Below, one piece after another: positions 32,614 to 41,937 of a DNA stretch of 64,000 nucleotides (position 1 is its first letter; every line of letters starts with the position of its first letter). This DNA comes from Propioniciclava sp. MC1595 (lineage in GTDB: Bacteria; Actinomycetota; Actinomycetes; Propionibacteriales; Propionibacteriaceae), in contig NZ_CP071870.1 of the NCBI RefSeq assembly GCF_017569205.1, positions 744,001 through 808,000 on the forward strand. The letters run 5' to 3'. Below the pieces are notes generated by a model. The model saw nothing but the letters and a program-made list of their open reading frames with translations. It searched no databases and was not told the DNA's origin. Position numbers and translations under genes: made by a program.

Positions 32614-34179
32614 ATGTTGACCGGAGCGCTGCGCAGCAAGATCGATCGAGTGTGGGACGCGTTCTGGTCCGGCGGCATCTCCAACCCCATGGAGGTGATC
32701 GAGCAGATCACGTACCTGATCTTCATCCGCCGCCTCGACGAGCTGCAGACGCTCAAGGAGAACAAGGCGAACCGGCTCGGTGAGCCGATCGAGGACCCGA
32801 TCTTCAAGCCCGGGCAGCAGCACCTGCGCTGGTCGCGGTTCAAGAACGACGACTCGGCGGTCATGTTCCAGACGCTGGTCGAGGGCGTTTTCCCCTTCCT
32901 GCGCGCGCTCGGCGCCGATGGCTCCACCTACTCCTCCCACATGAAGGACGCCCGCTTTACCATCCCCACGCCCGCGCTCCTGGGCAAGGTCGTCGACCTG
33001 CTCGACGACGTGCCGCTCGACCGCCGCGACACCAACGGTGACCTGTACGAGTACATGCTGGGCAAGCTGGCGACCTCGGGTCAGAACGGCCAGTTCCGGA
33101 CGCCGCGGCACATCATCGGCCTCATGGTCGCGATGATGGATCCCCAGCTCGAGGACACCATCTGCGACCCGGCCTGCGGCACGGCGGGGTTCCTGGTGTC
33201 GGCGTCCGAGCACCTGCGCGCCGAGCACCCGACCGTTCTCACGGACGCCGCCCAGCGCCACCACTTCCACCACGGCGCCTTCACCGGCTACGACTTCGAC
33301 TCGACCATGCTGCGCATCGGCAGCATGAACATGCTCATGCACGGGGTCGAGTCGCCCGACATCTCCTACCGCGACTCCCTCTCGCGTGCCGGTGATGCGG
33401 ACGCCGAGGCCTTCAGCCTGATCCTCGCCAACCCGCCGTTCGCCGGATCGCTCGACTACGAGGCGACCTCGAAGCTGCTGCTGTCGGACGTCAAGACCAA
33501 GAAGACCGAGCTGCTATTCCTGGCGCGGTTCCTGCGCCTACTCAAGCCCGGCGGCCGCGCCGCGGTCATCGTGCCGGACGGCGTCCTCTTCGGCTCGTCG
33601 AATGCCCACAAGACCCTGCGTCGCAAGCTGGTCGAAGACCAGAAGCTGGACGCCGTCGTGAAGCTTCCCGCCGGTGCGTTCAAGCCGTACGCAGGGGTGT
33701 CGACCGCGATCCTGTTCTTCACCAAGACCAACTCGGGCGGCACCGAGGACGTCTGGTTCTACGACCTCCGCGCCGACGGCTGGTCGCTCGATGACAAGCG
33801 GACCCCGCTGCTCGATGAGTCGCTGCTCGGCTGTCGGCGTGAGGTGGACGCCCCGGGCGGCGTTCGGTTCGAGCCGCTGGAGCTGTCCGAAGAGCAGCAC
33901 GAGAAGAACAATCTGCCGGACGTGCTGGCGCGGTGGCGTGATTGGCAACTGAGCTTGTCGAAGTCCGCGGAAGCAGCCCGGGTTCGAACAGAGCAGTCGT
34001 TCCTGGTGCCCAGGGCCGACATCGCTGCGGCCGGGTATGACTTGTCGCTGAACCGGTACAAGGAGATCGAACACACGGACGCCGACACCCGCGATCCGTT
34101 GGAGATCATTGCGGAGTTGGAGGAGTTGGAAGCCGAGATCCGGCAGGGCCTAGCCGAACTGAAGGCGATGTTGTCGTGA
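32614..34179 (+). CDS. hsdM: Type I restriction-modification methyltransferase
   Basis: A 521-residue N6-adenine methyltransferase. The N-terminal helical domain (SKIDRVWDAFWSGGISNPME, ITYLIFIRRLDEL) matches HsdM. The SAM site is QFRTPRHIIGLMVAMMDPQL and ICDPACGTAGFLVSASEHL; the catalytic NPPF motif is LILANPPFAGSLDY. The C-terminus (LSLNRYKEIEH) contacts HsdS. ATG 32614 fits family starts (MLTGALRSKID); TACCCT seven bases upstream suggests a leaderless transcript. It overlaps hsdS by four bases. Two HsdM and one HsdS form the modification enzyme. Confidence 0.95.
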   Translation: MLTGALRSKIDRVWDAFWSGGISNPMEVIEQITYLIFIRRLDELQTLKENKANRLGEPIEDPIFKPGQQHLRWSRFKNDDSAVMFQTLVEGVFPFLRALGADGSTYSSHMKDARFTIPTPALLGKVVDLLDDVPLDRRDTNGDLYEYMLGKLATSGQNGQFRTPRHIIGLMVAMMDPQLEDTICDPACGTAGFLVSASEHLRAEHPTVLTDAAQRHHFHHGAFTGYDFDSTMLRIGSMNMLMHGVESPDISYRDSLSRAGDADAEAFSLILANPPFAGSLDYEATSKLLLSDVKTKKTELLFLARFLRLLKPGGRAAVIVPDGVLFGSSNAHKTLRRKLVEDQKLDAVVKLPAGAFKPYAGVSTAILFFTKTNSGGTEDVWFYDLRADGWSLDDKRTPLLDESLLGCRREVDAPGGVRFEPLELSEEQHEKNNLPDVLARWRDWQLSLSKSAEAARVRTEQSFLVPRADIAAAGYDLSLNRYKEIEHTDADTRDPLEIIAELEELEAEIRQGLAELKAMLS

Positions 34180-35351
34180 AGACCGTCGCGTTGGGCGAGA
34201 TTGCGAACATCAACCCGAGGCTGGGCCGCACCATGGCCTCCGACGAACCGGTGTCGTTCGTCCCCATGGCTTACCTGAGTGACCAGTCGGCCGCGGCGAC
34301 GCCGGAATCGGTGCGTCCGTTCGGTGAGGTGGCCAAGGGCTACACACCCATGCTTGACGGAGATCTCTTGGTCGCCAAGATCACGCCGTGCTTCGAGAAC
34401 GGCAAGATCGGGCAGGCGCAACTCACAACCCGGGTCGGTATGGGCTCAACGGAGTTTCACGTGGTGCGCCCCTCGGCTGAGATCGACGCGCGGTACCTCC
34501 TCCACTTCCTCAGGACCCCTCGGGTGAATCAGGCTGGCCGGTTGCGCATGACAGGTAGCGGGGGGCAACGAAGGGTTCCCGCGGCGTACCTTGAGGAACT
34601 CGGCGTGCCGCTCCCACCCCTCGACGAGCAGCGCCGGATCGCGACCATCCTCGACCGAGCGGCTGAGCTGGTGCGGCTGACGGCGCAAGCGACGGCGTTT
34701 GAGGGTGCGCTCTTGCGTGGTGCGTTGATGCGAGTCATCGCGAGTCTTGATGATCGACGCGTACCCCTCTCGAGCGAGGCTGACATCGTTTCGGGCATTA
34801 CAAAGGGTCGGAAGTTGTCGTCAGAGGCCCAAACTCAGGAGGTCCCATATCTGGCGGTCTCGAACGTGCAGGCAGGTCACCTGAACCTGACTTCGGTCAG
34901 GACGATCGCAGTGACCCCGGCGGAGCTCGAGCGGTATCGGCTGCAGCGGGACGACCTGCTGCTTACCGAAGGTGGAGACCCTGACAAGTTGGGGCGCGGC
35001 ACGTTGTGGCGTGAGGAGCTTCCCCTTTCCCTCCATCAGAACCATGTCTTTCGTGTTCGTCTCAAGCGTGGTGCCTCACTGCGGCCCGCGATGCTTGCAG
35101 CCTGGGTGGCGAGCTCCGAGTCGCGCCGCTACTTCCTTCGGTCGGCCAAGCAGACGACCGGCATTGCGTCCATCAACAAGGCGCAACTTGGGGAGTTGCC
35201 CGTGCCGGTGATGGACGGCGCAACTCAGGCGCGATTCGAATCAGAGCTGAAGGCGATCGAGCGCGCTGTCGAACCCTTGAGACAGCGTCAGGCAGTGGTT
35301 CACGTGCTCTTCGAGACAGTGCAAGCGCGCGCGTTCAGCGGAGAACTCTGA
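34176..35351 (+). CDS. hsdS: Type I restriction-modification specificity subunit
   Basis: A 391-residue protein with two target-recognition domains. TRD1 (~residues 1-150) ends in the central conserved helix LPPLDEQRRIATILDRAAEL; TRD2 (~195-345) ends near INKAQLGELPVPVMD followed by the second helix ARFESELKAIERAVEPLRQR. Each TRD reads one half of a split DNA site; the helices set the spacing. The site cannot be predicted here. Starts at GTG 34176 within the hsdM stop region (GTGA) and touches the next gene at 35351. Confidence 0.93.
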   Translation: MKTVALGEIANINPRLGRTMASDEPVSFVPMAYLSDQSAAATPESVRPFGEVAKGYTPMLDGDLLVAKITPCFENGKIGQAQLTTRVGMGSTEFHVVRPSAEIDARYLLHFLRTPRVNQAGRLRMTGSGGQRRVPAAYLEELGVPLPPLDEQRRIATILDRAAELVRLTAQATAFEGALLRGALMRVIASLDDRRVPLSSEADIVSGITKGRKLSSEAQTQEVPYLAVSNVQAGHLNLTSVRTIAVTPAELERYRLQRDDLLLTEGGDPDKLGRGTLWREELPLSLHQNHVFRVRLKRGASLRPAMLAAWVASSESRRYFLRSAKQTTGIASINKAQLGELPVPVMDGATQARFESELKAIERAVEPLRQRQAVVHVLFETVQARAFSGEL

Positions 35352-35907
35352 TGGCTGGCAAGCAACTGCGACTGTTCCTCGTCGACGGAACCCCCGGCGG
35401 GCTCACGACGCTGGAGATCGTCAACTGGACCGGTCGGCTCGTGTCGGGGCCTCGATCCGACCTCGCCCAACTGTTGTCCCGCGAAGGTGAGTCGCGGCGT
35501 CCGGGTGTGTACATGCTGATTGGCGACGACGAAACCGCCGTCGCGGGCACGCGGTTGTACGTGGGGGAGACCGACGAGATCGCGGGGCGCCTCAAGACCC
35601 ACCAGCACGAGGTGCGTGGCAAGACTTCTGGACGCCCGTGGTGACGATCACGTCCAAGGACGACAACCTCGCCAAGGGGCCGACGCGCTACCTGGAGTCG
35701 CGGTTGTGCGAGATCGCGGCCACGGCGGAGCGCTGCACGCTCGAGAACGGCACGGCTCCGGCGCGTCCGCGCAATGTGGTTTCCAAGTGGCCGTCCACGG
35801 CCAGCGCGATCGTGACAGGGCGGTCCTGCAACGGCGCCAGGCGTGGGCGACGGCGTTCGGTCAGACGTTCGGGGCGTGGGAGGAACGCGAGGTCAGGGAG
35901 TCCTGAG
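35351..35907 (+). pseudogene. GIY-YIG nuclease-like gene appended to hsdS, frameshifted
   Basis: The first frame (from ATG 35351) reads GVYMLIGDDETAVAGTRLYV-GET, the GIY...YIG core, then KTHQHEVRGK. One base is missing near 35625, and the neighbouring frame continues FWTPVVTITSKDDNLAKGPT and YLESRLCEIAATAERCTLEN, the expected continuation. After about 35790 the sequence no longer follows this family; a third frame (RQAWATAFGQTFGAWEEREV to stop at 35907) may be from another gene. It overlaps the hsdS stop codon, so it belongs to the restriction locus. A GIY-YIG endonuclease here could be an extra effector, but it appears broken. Confidence 0.65.
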
Positions 35908-35920
35908 GTCCTGCAAACCG

Positions 35921-35988
35921 CCAAACATACAAACAAACAACCATTGATGAACCCGCTGGCCTCGTAGTTTGTCTATTTGTATGTTTGG
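35921..35988. repeat. Long inverted repeat between GIY-YIG and fic
   Basis: CCAAACATACAAA-A-ACAA at 35921-35940 pairs with the complement at 35967-35988, with two mismatches over ~20 bp and about 26 bases between. It is strikingly AT-rich for the region. It may be a terminator or a binding site for a dimeric regulator. Confidence 0.65.
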
Positions 35989-36044
35989 CCGCGCCTCAGC
36001 GGCTCGACCTGCGCCGGAGCGGGCAGGGCTGGCGTCCGTGTCCG

Positions 36045-36074
36045 AATGTCTTTATGATTCGGACATTGGGACAC
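36045..36074 (+). promoter_or_regulatory. Operator-like 30-bp repeat, copy before fic
   Basis: Inverted arms AATGTC and GACATT around ATGATT, followed by GGACAC. It ends 13 bases before the fic ATG. A 25-of-30 identical copy stands at 37248-37277. An overlapping larger palindrome TGTCCGAAT-(9)-ATTCGGACA covers 36039-36065. Confidence 0.7.
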
Positions 36075-36087
36075 GAGGAGGTCTGGC

Positions 36088-37260
36088 ATGGAGCTGTACC
36101 AGCGGCCAGACCTCGGCGCGCGCGATCACGAGGTTCTGGCTCAGATTCAGGCGCTGCGGACCGAACTGGCGGCGTACCTCCGCGTGCCGACCCGCTGGCA
36201 GGGTGCGCTGCGCAGAACCTCTCGGGCCAAGGCGATTCGGGGCTCGAACAGCATCGAGGGCATCAATGCCACGCCGGATGACGCTCTTGCGGTCGTCGAC
36301 GAGCAACCTCCTCTGACGGCCGACGAGCGTGTCGCTGCAGAGATCACGGCCTACCGACGTGTGCTGACCTACGTGTTGCACATGATCGGCGACCCCGACG
36401 TGCGTCCGGACCTGCAGGCGATCAAGTCACTGCACTTCCTGTTGTTGGAACATGACCTGTCCAAGTCGCCGGGGCGGTTCCGGGCGTCCGAGATCTATGT
36501 GCACGACGAGGTCGGCGACGCGATTGTGTATGAGGGGCCGGATCCCGAACGCGTCCCGGGGCTCATGAAGGCATTCGCCGACGACCTGTGTGCGGAGGCG
36601 ACGGGGTCTGCACTGGTTGCCGCAGCCATGGCGCACCTCAACCTGGTGATGATTCACCCCTTCCGAGATGGGAACGGGCGGATGGCTCGCGTGCTCCAAA
36701 CCTTCGTGTTGGGGCGGGATGGGATCCTCGAGCCGGACTTCTCCAGCATCGAGGAGTGGCTGGGGAGCAACACCGAGGACTACTACCTCGTTCTGGCCAA
36801 GACTGGCCGTGGGCGTTGGAACCCCGACGGTGACGCGCTCGACTGGGTGCGCTTCAATCTTCGGGCGCATCACATGCAGGCGCAGACCGTGCGGCGTCGT
36901 CTCGACGAGGTCACGGAGATCTGGCGTCAGTTGCAGGAGCTGGGTGAGCCTTTGGGCATCCCTGACCGCTCGTACGACGCGCTCGTCGATGCCGCGTTGG
37001 GCTACCGGGTTCAGCGTCCCGGCTATGCGAAGCAGACGGGCGTGGAGGATCGAACTGCCTCCCGGGACCTCAAGGAACTGGTTGACGCTGGCCTTCTCGA
37101 CTCCTTTGGGCAGACCCGCGGGCGTTACTACGTTGCGGGCGCGCCCATCCGCCAGCTGCGACAGCGGATTCGGGAGAGTCGCGGGCCACTGGAGGACCCC
37201 TACCCCGACCTCATGGCATCCATTCGCGAAGCGGTGCGTGAGAGGCCAATGTCTCAATGA
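36088..37260 (+). CDS. Fic-domain protein inside the type I RM locus
   Basis: A 390-residue class II-like Fic protein. The inhibitory helix is AIRGSNSIEGIN near residue 55; the active-site motif is HPFRDGNGRMARVL near 191; the C-terminal winged helix (TGVEDRTASRDLKELVDAGL, GRYYVAG) looks able to bind DNA. Catalytic His, the anion-binding loop and the second Arg are all present. Fic genes are often carried in type I restriction loci, where their role is uncertain. GAGGAGG precedes ATG 36088 by 8 bases. Matching operator-like repeats lie just before it and over its stop codon, suggesting it regulates itself and hsdR. Confidence 0.92.
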   Translation: MELYQRPDLGARDHEVLAQIQALRTELAAYLRVPTRWQGALRRTSRAKAIRGSNSIEGINATPDDALAVVDEQPPLTADERVAAEITAYRRVLTYVLHMIGDPDVRPDLQAIKSLHFLLLEHDLSKSPGRFRASEIYVHDEVGDAIVYEGPDPERVPGLMKAFADDLCAEATGSALVAAAMAHLNLVMIHPFRDGNGRMARVLQTFVLGRDGILEPDFSSIEEWLGSNTEDYYLVLAKTGRGRWNPDGDALDWVRFNLRAHHMQAQTVRRRLDEVTEIWRQLQELGEPLGIPDRSYDALVDAALGYRVQRPGYAKQTGVEDRTASRDLKELVDAGLLDSFGQTRGRYYVAGAPIRQLRQRIRESRGPLEDPYPDLMASIREAVRERPMSQ

Positions 37261-37277
37261 TTAAGACATTAGGACAC
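37248..37277 (+). promoter_or_regulatory. Operator-like 30-bp repeat, copy before hsdR
   Basis: AATGTC...ATGATT...GACATT then GGACAC, 25 of 30 positions identical to 36045-36074. It covers the fic stop codon (37258-37260) and lies about 50 bases before the hsdR ATG. The shared motif suggests one regulator for fic and hsdR. Confidence 0.7.
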
Positions 37278-37327
37278 GTTGAGCGCAAAGTCTATGCATA
37301 CACGCGCAAACAGAAGCCTGCGTCGTC

Positions 37328-40300
37328 ATGACCTCCAACTTCGACTTCCTCGCCGCCGAGTGGACGGACGTCCACCCGGATGCTGTGCGCGCCGAGTCGT
37401 ACGGACGCACCGACCCGCGCACGGCGGTGTTCTACGCCCGGCGCGTCGTCGAGCAGGTCGTCGAGTGGATCTACGACCTCGAGAACCTCCGCGAGCCCTA
37501 CCGCGACGACCTCGCCGCGCGGCTGGCCGATGACGGGTTCCTCCGCGCGGTCGGTGTCCGTGTCGCCGAGATCGCCCATGCGATCCGCAAGGTCGGCAAC
37601 GCCGCGGTTCACCGGGCACAGCCGATCAGCGAGGCCGTCGCGCTCGGCGTCCTGCGCGAGCTGCACCGCTTCACCGCCTGGGCAGCGACGCGCTACTCGA
37701 CGGACCCGCACTGGCGGCGTCCGGCGCCCTTCGACGCTGCCCTGGTGCCCGGACCGCAACCCACCAGCCCACCGCCGCGCACGGCGTCCGAGATCGAGAG
37801 CCTGCGCGCCCAGCTCGATCAGCGGGACGCCGCGATGGCCGCCCAGCGCGCCGAGCGGGACGACCTCCAAGCCGAACTGGACGCCCTGCGTGCCCAGATC
37901 GCTGCCGCCCAAGCGGCGCAGATCCACCCCGCCGACGTGGACGACTTCGACGAGGCCGACACCCGCGCGCTGTTCATCGACGCCGACCTGCTCGAAGCCG
38001 GCTGGGACCTCGCCGAGGCGCGCGACCGCGAATACCCGATCACGGGCATGCCCAACATCGGCGGTGAAGGGTTTGTTGACTACGTGTTGTGGGGCGCCGA
38101 CGGGCTGCCGCTGGCGATCATCGAGGCCAAGCGGACGCGCCGCGACCCGATCGTGGGGCAGCAGCAGGCCAAGCTGTACGCCGACGCGCTCGAACGCATG
38201 ACCGGACGCCGCCCCGTCATCTTCTTCTCCAATGGGGCTACCCACCACCTGTGGGACGACGCCGCCGGCTACCCGCCGCGCGAGGTCGCCGGGTTCCTGA
38301 CGCGGGACGAGCTGGAGCTGATGATCCAGCGTCGCCGCACGCAACTGCCGCTGGCGACGGTGCCTGTGAACTCGACCATCGCCGGGAGGCACTACCAACT
38401 GCGCGCCGTGCGGGCGATCGACGACGCACTGGAGGCGCGTCGGCGCCGAGCCCTGCTGGTGATGGCGACCGGTTCGGGCAAGACCCGCACGATCATCGCC
38501 CTGGTCGACCAGCTGATGAAGGCCGGCTGGGTGAAGCGGGTGCTGTTCCTGGCCGATCGGGTGGCGCTGGTCAACCAGGCTGCGGGCGCGTTCAAGACGC
38601 ACCTGCCCGACGCGGCGACGGTCAACCTTGTCACCGAGAAGACGGGCGACGGGCGGGTCTTCGTCGCCACCTACCCGACCATGATGAACCTGGTCGACTC
38701 CTACGACGACTCCGGACGCCGCCGATTCGGCCCCGGCTTCTTCGACCTCGTGGTGATCGACGAGGCGCACCGCTCGGTGTACGCCAAGTACGGGGCGCTG
38801 TTCTCGTGGTTCGACGCGTACCTGGTGGGGCTGACGGCGACGCCGAAGGACGAGGTCGACCGGAACACGTACGGGTTGTTCCACCTGGAGGATGGCGTCC
38901 CGACCGATGCCTACTCGCTGGACGAGGCTGTGGCCGAGGGCTATTTGGTGCCGCCCGTCGGGGTGTCGGTGCCTTTGAAGTTCATGCGGGCGGGCATCCA
39001 CTACGACCAGCTCAGCGAGGCCGAGAAGGAGCACTGGGACTCGTTGGAGTGGTCGGACGACGACGAGGTGCCGACCGACATCGACCCCGAGGAACTCAAC
39101 CGCTGGCTGTTCAACACCGACACCGTCGACCAGGCGCTCAAGGTGCTCATGGAGAGCGGCCACCGCGTCGCCGGCGGCGACCGTCTGGGCAAGACGATCG
39201 TCTTCGCCAAGAACAACGACCACGCGAAGTTCATCTCCGAGCGCTTCGACCTGGCCTACCCCGAGTTCGCGGGCTCGTTCGCGCGCATCGTCACGTACCG
39301 GACCGAGTACGCCCAGTCGCTGATCGACGACTTCTCGAAGCCCGAGTCGGCGCCGCACATCGCGATCTCGGTGGACATGCTCGACACCGGGATCGATGTG
39401 CCTGAGGTCGTGAACCTGGTGTTCTTCAAACTGGTGCGCTCGGCGTCCAAGTTCTGGCAGATGGTCGGACGCGGCACCCGCCTGTCGCCTGACCTGTTCG
39501 GGCCTGGCTTGGACAAGCAGAACTTCTACATCTTCGACTTCTGCATGAATCTGGAGTACTTCAACCAGCCCGGCGCCGGAGCCGAGGGATCGGTGCAGAA
39601 GTCGCTCGGGCAGCGGCTATTCGAGTCGCGGCTGAAGCTGGTGTCGGAGCTGGACGAGGTCGGATCGTCCGAGTTCGATGAGCTGCGATTCGACACGGCA
39701 GCGGAACTGCACCGCATCGTGGCGGGGATGAACCTGGACAACTTCGTCGTGCGGCCCCATCGGGCGCTCGTTCAGAAGTACACGGACGCCACCGCGTGGG
39801 CGCGGCTGGACGCTGGGTCGGTGTCGGAGATCGCTGAGGGGCTGGCTGGGCTGCCGTCGACTGTGCGTGACGATGATGAGGACGCCAAGCGCTTCGACCT
39901 CATCATGCTGACGCTGCAGTTGGCGGTCCTGAGCGGCGATCACCTCGACTTCGAGGCCGGACGGGCACGGGTGCAGGGGATCGCGGCCCGGCTGCTCACG
40001 CAGACGACGATCCCGGTGATCGCGGCGCAGGCCGCGGTGTTGGCAGACCTGGCAGGGGACGAGTGGTGGGTCGACGTGACCCTGCCGATGCTGGAGTTTG
40101 CTCGGCGTCGAGTCCGTGCCTTGGTGAAGTTCCTGCCGAAGGGCGAGCGGAAGATCGTCTACACCGACTTGGCTGACGAGCTGGGGGAGTCCTCCGAGGT
40201 CGAGCTCCGCGGGATCTCGGTCGGCACCAACTGGGAGCGCTTCAAGGCCAAGGCTCGCGCCTACCTGCGCGAGCACGAGGACAACATCGCCTTGCACCGG

Positions 40301-40702
40301 CTGCGTCACAACCGGCAGCTGACACCGACTGACCTTGATTCGTTGCAGGGACTGTTGGAGGCTTCTGGCGCCGGGAAAGCTGCGGACATTGAGAAGGCTG
40401 CCGAGGAGTCGAACGGGCTTGGGTTGTTCGTTCGCTCGCTGGTGGGCTTGGACCGGGCTGCCGCCGCCGAGGCGTTCTCTGAGTTCACCGCAGGCTCGGA
40501 TCTGAGCGCCGATCAGCTGCGCTTCATCGAGCTGATCATTGAGCACCTGACGGCGAACGGCACGATGCCGGCAAGGCGCCTCTACGAGGCCCCGTTCACG
40601 GACTTCGCGTTTGGTGGTCCTGAGGTGCTCTTTGCGGACGCCCAGGTGGCCTACTTGATCGACGTTCTCGGTGGCGTGGAGGCTACAGCGACGCCAGCTT
40701 GA
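37328..40702 (+). CDS. hsdR: Type I restriction endonuclease/translocase subunit
   Basis: A 1124-residue HsdR. The N-terminal DUF4145-like domain (RVVEQVVEWIYDLENLREPY) and a coiled coil (residues ~155-195, SLRAQLDQRDAAMAAQRAER...) are followed by the nuclease (DYVLWGADGLPLAIIEAKRT, PD-(D/E)xK). The SF2 motor has LLVMATGSGKTRTIIALVDQ, VVIDEAHRSVYAKYG, GLTATPKDEVDRNTYGLF and QMVGRGTRLSPDLF. The C-terminal helical domain binds the methylase core. It translocates DNA and cleaves when copies collide. It appears intact and completes the hsdMS system, with fic lying between. Confidence 0.95.
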   Translation: MTSNFDFLAAEWTDVHPDAVRAESYGRTDPRTAVFYARRVVEQVVEWIYDLENLREPYRDDLAARLADDGFLRAVGVRVAEIAHAIRKVGNAAVHRAQPISEAVALGVLRELHRFTAWAATRYSTDPHWRRPAPFDAALVPGPQPTSPPPRTASEIESLRAQLDQRDAAMAAQRAERDDLQAELDALRAQIAAAQAAQIHPADVDDFDEADTRALFIDADLLEAGWDLAEARDREYPITGMPNIGGEGFVDYVLWGADGLPLAIIEAKRTRRDPIVGQQQAKLYADALERMTGRRPVIFFSNGATHHLWDDAAGYPPREVAGFLTRDELELMIQRRRTQLPLATVPVNSTIAGRHYQLRAVRAIDDALEARRRRALLVMATGSGKTRTIIALVDQLMKAGWVKRVLFLADRVALVNQAAGAFKTHLPDAATVNLVTEKTGDGRVFVATYPTMMNLVDSYDDSGRRRFGPGFFDLVVIDEAHRSVYAKYGALFSWFDAYLVGLTATPKDEVDRNTYGLFHLEDGVPTDAYSLDEAVAEGYLVPPVGVSVPLKFMRAGIHYDQLSEAEKEHWDSLEWSDDDEVPTDIDPEELNRWLFNTDTVDQALKVLMESGHRVAGGDRLGKTIVFAKNNDHAKFISERFDLAYPEFAGSFARIVTYRTEYAQSLIDDFSKPESAPHIAISVDMLDTGIDVPEVVNLVFFKLVRSASKFWQMVGRGTRLSPDLFGPGLDKQNFYIFDFCMNLEYFNQPGAGAEGSVQKSLGQRLFESRLKLVSELDEVGSSEFDELRFDTAAELHRIVAGMNLDNFVVRPHRALVQKYTDATAWARLDAGSVSEIAEGLAGLPSTVRDDDEDAKRFDLIMLTLQLAVLSGDHLDFEAGRARVQGIAARLLTQTTIPVIAAQAAVLADLAGDEWWVDVTLPMLEFARRRVRALVKFLPKGERKIVYTDLADELGESSEVELRGISVGTNWERFKAKARAYLREHEDNIALHRLRHNRQLTPTDLDSLQGLLEASGAGKAADIEKAAEESNGLGLFVRSLVGLDRAAAAEAFSEFTAGSDLSADQLRFIELIIEHLTANGTMPARRLYEAPFTDFAFGGPEVLFADAQVAYLIDVLGGVEATATPA

Positions 40703-41040
40703 GGGCAGCCTTGGGGTGGGGAGGAGCACTGACGTAACCCGTCCAAGCGTGAGCCTACTTGGATAGTGTGGAGCTTGTGAGTTCCACCATGGATAACCGG
40801 CTTGTATGACTTGGAGTGCCTCTTGGTGACGGGTGGTGGTCGCTACGGTGGCCGTGGGAGAAGGCTCCGGGTCTCGCCGCTATCCGGCTGAGCGTGATGG
40901 CTCGTGAAAGAGATCGGTGGGCTCTGGGGTCGACTCTCCCGGTCGAGGCTGGCCCGGTTCAGGGAATTGGTGGCCGAGGCGTGGACCTGCCACGCGGGTG
41001 ACTCGTCTTGGGTGGCATCGGATCACGCACAAGCGTGGGT
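40703..41040 (+). other. Gap between hsdR and IS3, one weak small frame
   Basis: A 57-codon frame from GTG 40904 (KEIGGLWGRLSRSRLARFRE, LVAEAWTCHAGDSSWVASDH) runs into the IS end at 41041 and stops there at 41077. The composition is protein-like, so it may be a gene cut by the IS, but no family is recognised. Nothing else is supported. Confidence 0.35.
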
Positions 41041-41073
41041 TGGGACTGCTGCACGTCTTGGTGACAGGTTGGG

Positions 41074-41937
41074 TTAGGCGGCCTGGAGGGCCGGTGTGGT
41101 CATGATGGTCTCGAACTCGATGGGGGTCAATCGGCCGAGGCGTTGCTGGCGTCGGCGGCGGTGGTAGGTGCGTTCGGTCCAGGTGACGATGGCGATCCGG
41201 AGGTCGTGGCGGGTGTGCCAGCGTTGCCGGTTCAAGACGTTCTTCTGGAGCAGGGCGAAGAAGGATTCCATGGCGGCGTTGTCGCCGGCGGAGGCGACTT
41301 GGCCCATCGACCCTTTCAGCTGGTGACGGCGGAGCGCGGCCAAGAACTTCCTGGAACGAAATTGGCTGCCTCGATCGCTGTGCACGATGCAGCCGGCCAC
41401 GCTCCCGCGGCGTGCGACGGCCATGTTGAGCGCGTCGACGGCGATCTTGGACTTCATCCGGTCACTGATGGAGTAGCCGACGATCCGGTTGGACCACACG
41501 TCCTTGATCGCGCACTCGTACAACTTGCCCTCATCGGTCCAGTGCTCGGTGATGTCGGTCAGCCACAGCTGGTTCGGCCCGGTCGCGGTGAAGTCCCGCT
41601 TCACCAGGTCGTCGTGGGCCGGCGGGCCGGGCTTCTTGCCGTTGCGGCCACGTTTCTTGCCGAACGCGCTCCACCAGCCGTTGTCCGCACAGATCCGCCA
41701 CACTGTTCGGTCACACCCGGTGTGGCCGGCAGCGCGCGCCTCATCGGCCAGGAGTCGGTAGCCGAACTCCGGATCATCGTGGTGGGCGTTGGCCAGGTAG
41801 GCCTCGGCGAGTTCGGAGTCGCTGATGGGGTGGGCGAGCCAGCGGTAGTAGGGCTGGCGGGCGAGCTTCAAGACCCGGCACGTGACCGTGACGGGGATCC
41901 CGCCGGCGGCCAGCTCTTTGACGAGCGGGTACATCAT
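41074..41937 (-). CDS. IS3-family OrfB transposase
   Basis: A 287-residue catalytic subunit. The HTH_21-like N-terminus (SDSELAEAYLANAHHDDPEF, YRLLADEARAAG) precedes the DDE core: NQLWLTDITEHWTDEGKLYE (first Asp), AGCIVHSDRGSQFRSRKFLA (second Asp) and SAGDNAAMESFFALLQKNVL (Glu). It ends in the typical RTYHRRRRQQRLGRLTPIEF. Normally made as an OrfAB fusion by -1 frameshifting; it overlaps orfA by four bases (start MMYPLVKEL at 41937). Confidence 0.92.
   Translation of the reverse strand: MMYPLVKELAAGGIPVTVTCRVLKLARQPYYRWLAHPISDSELAEAYLANAHHDDPEFGYRLLADEARAAGHTGCDRTVWRICADNGWWSAFGKKRGRNGKKPGPPAHDDLVKRDFTATGPNQLWLTDITEHWTDEGKLYECAIKDVWSNRIVGYSISDRMKSKIAVDALNMAVARRGSVAGCIVHSDRGSQFRSRKFLAALRRHQLKGSMGQVASAGDNAAMESFFALLQKNVLNRQRWHTRHDLRIAIVTWTERTYHRRRRQQRLGRLTPIEFETIMTTPALQAA

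Noticed and set aside
37292-39358. Long minus-strand open frame (688 codons) opposite hsdR
   Set aside because: The plus strand has unambiguous HsdR motifs throughout; the minus frame has no homology and atypical composition.
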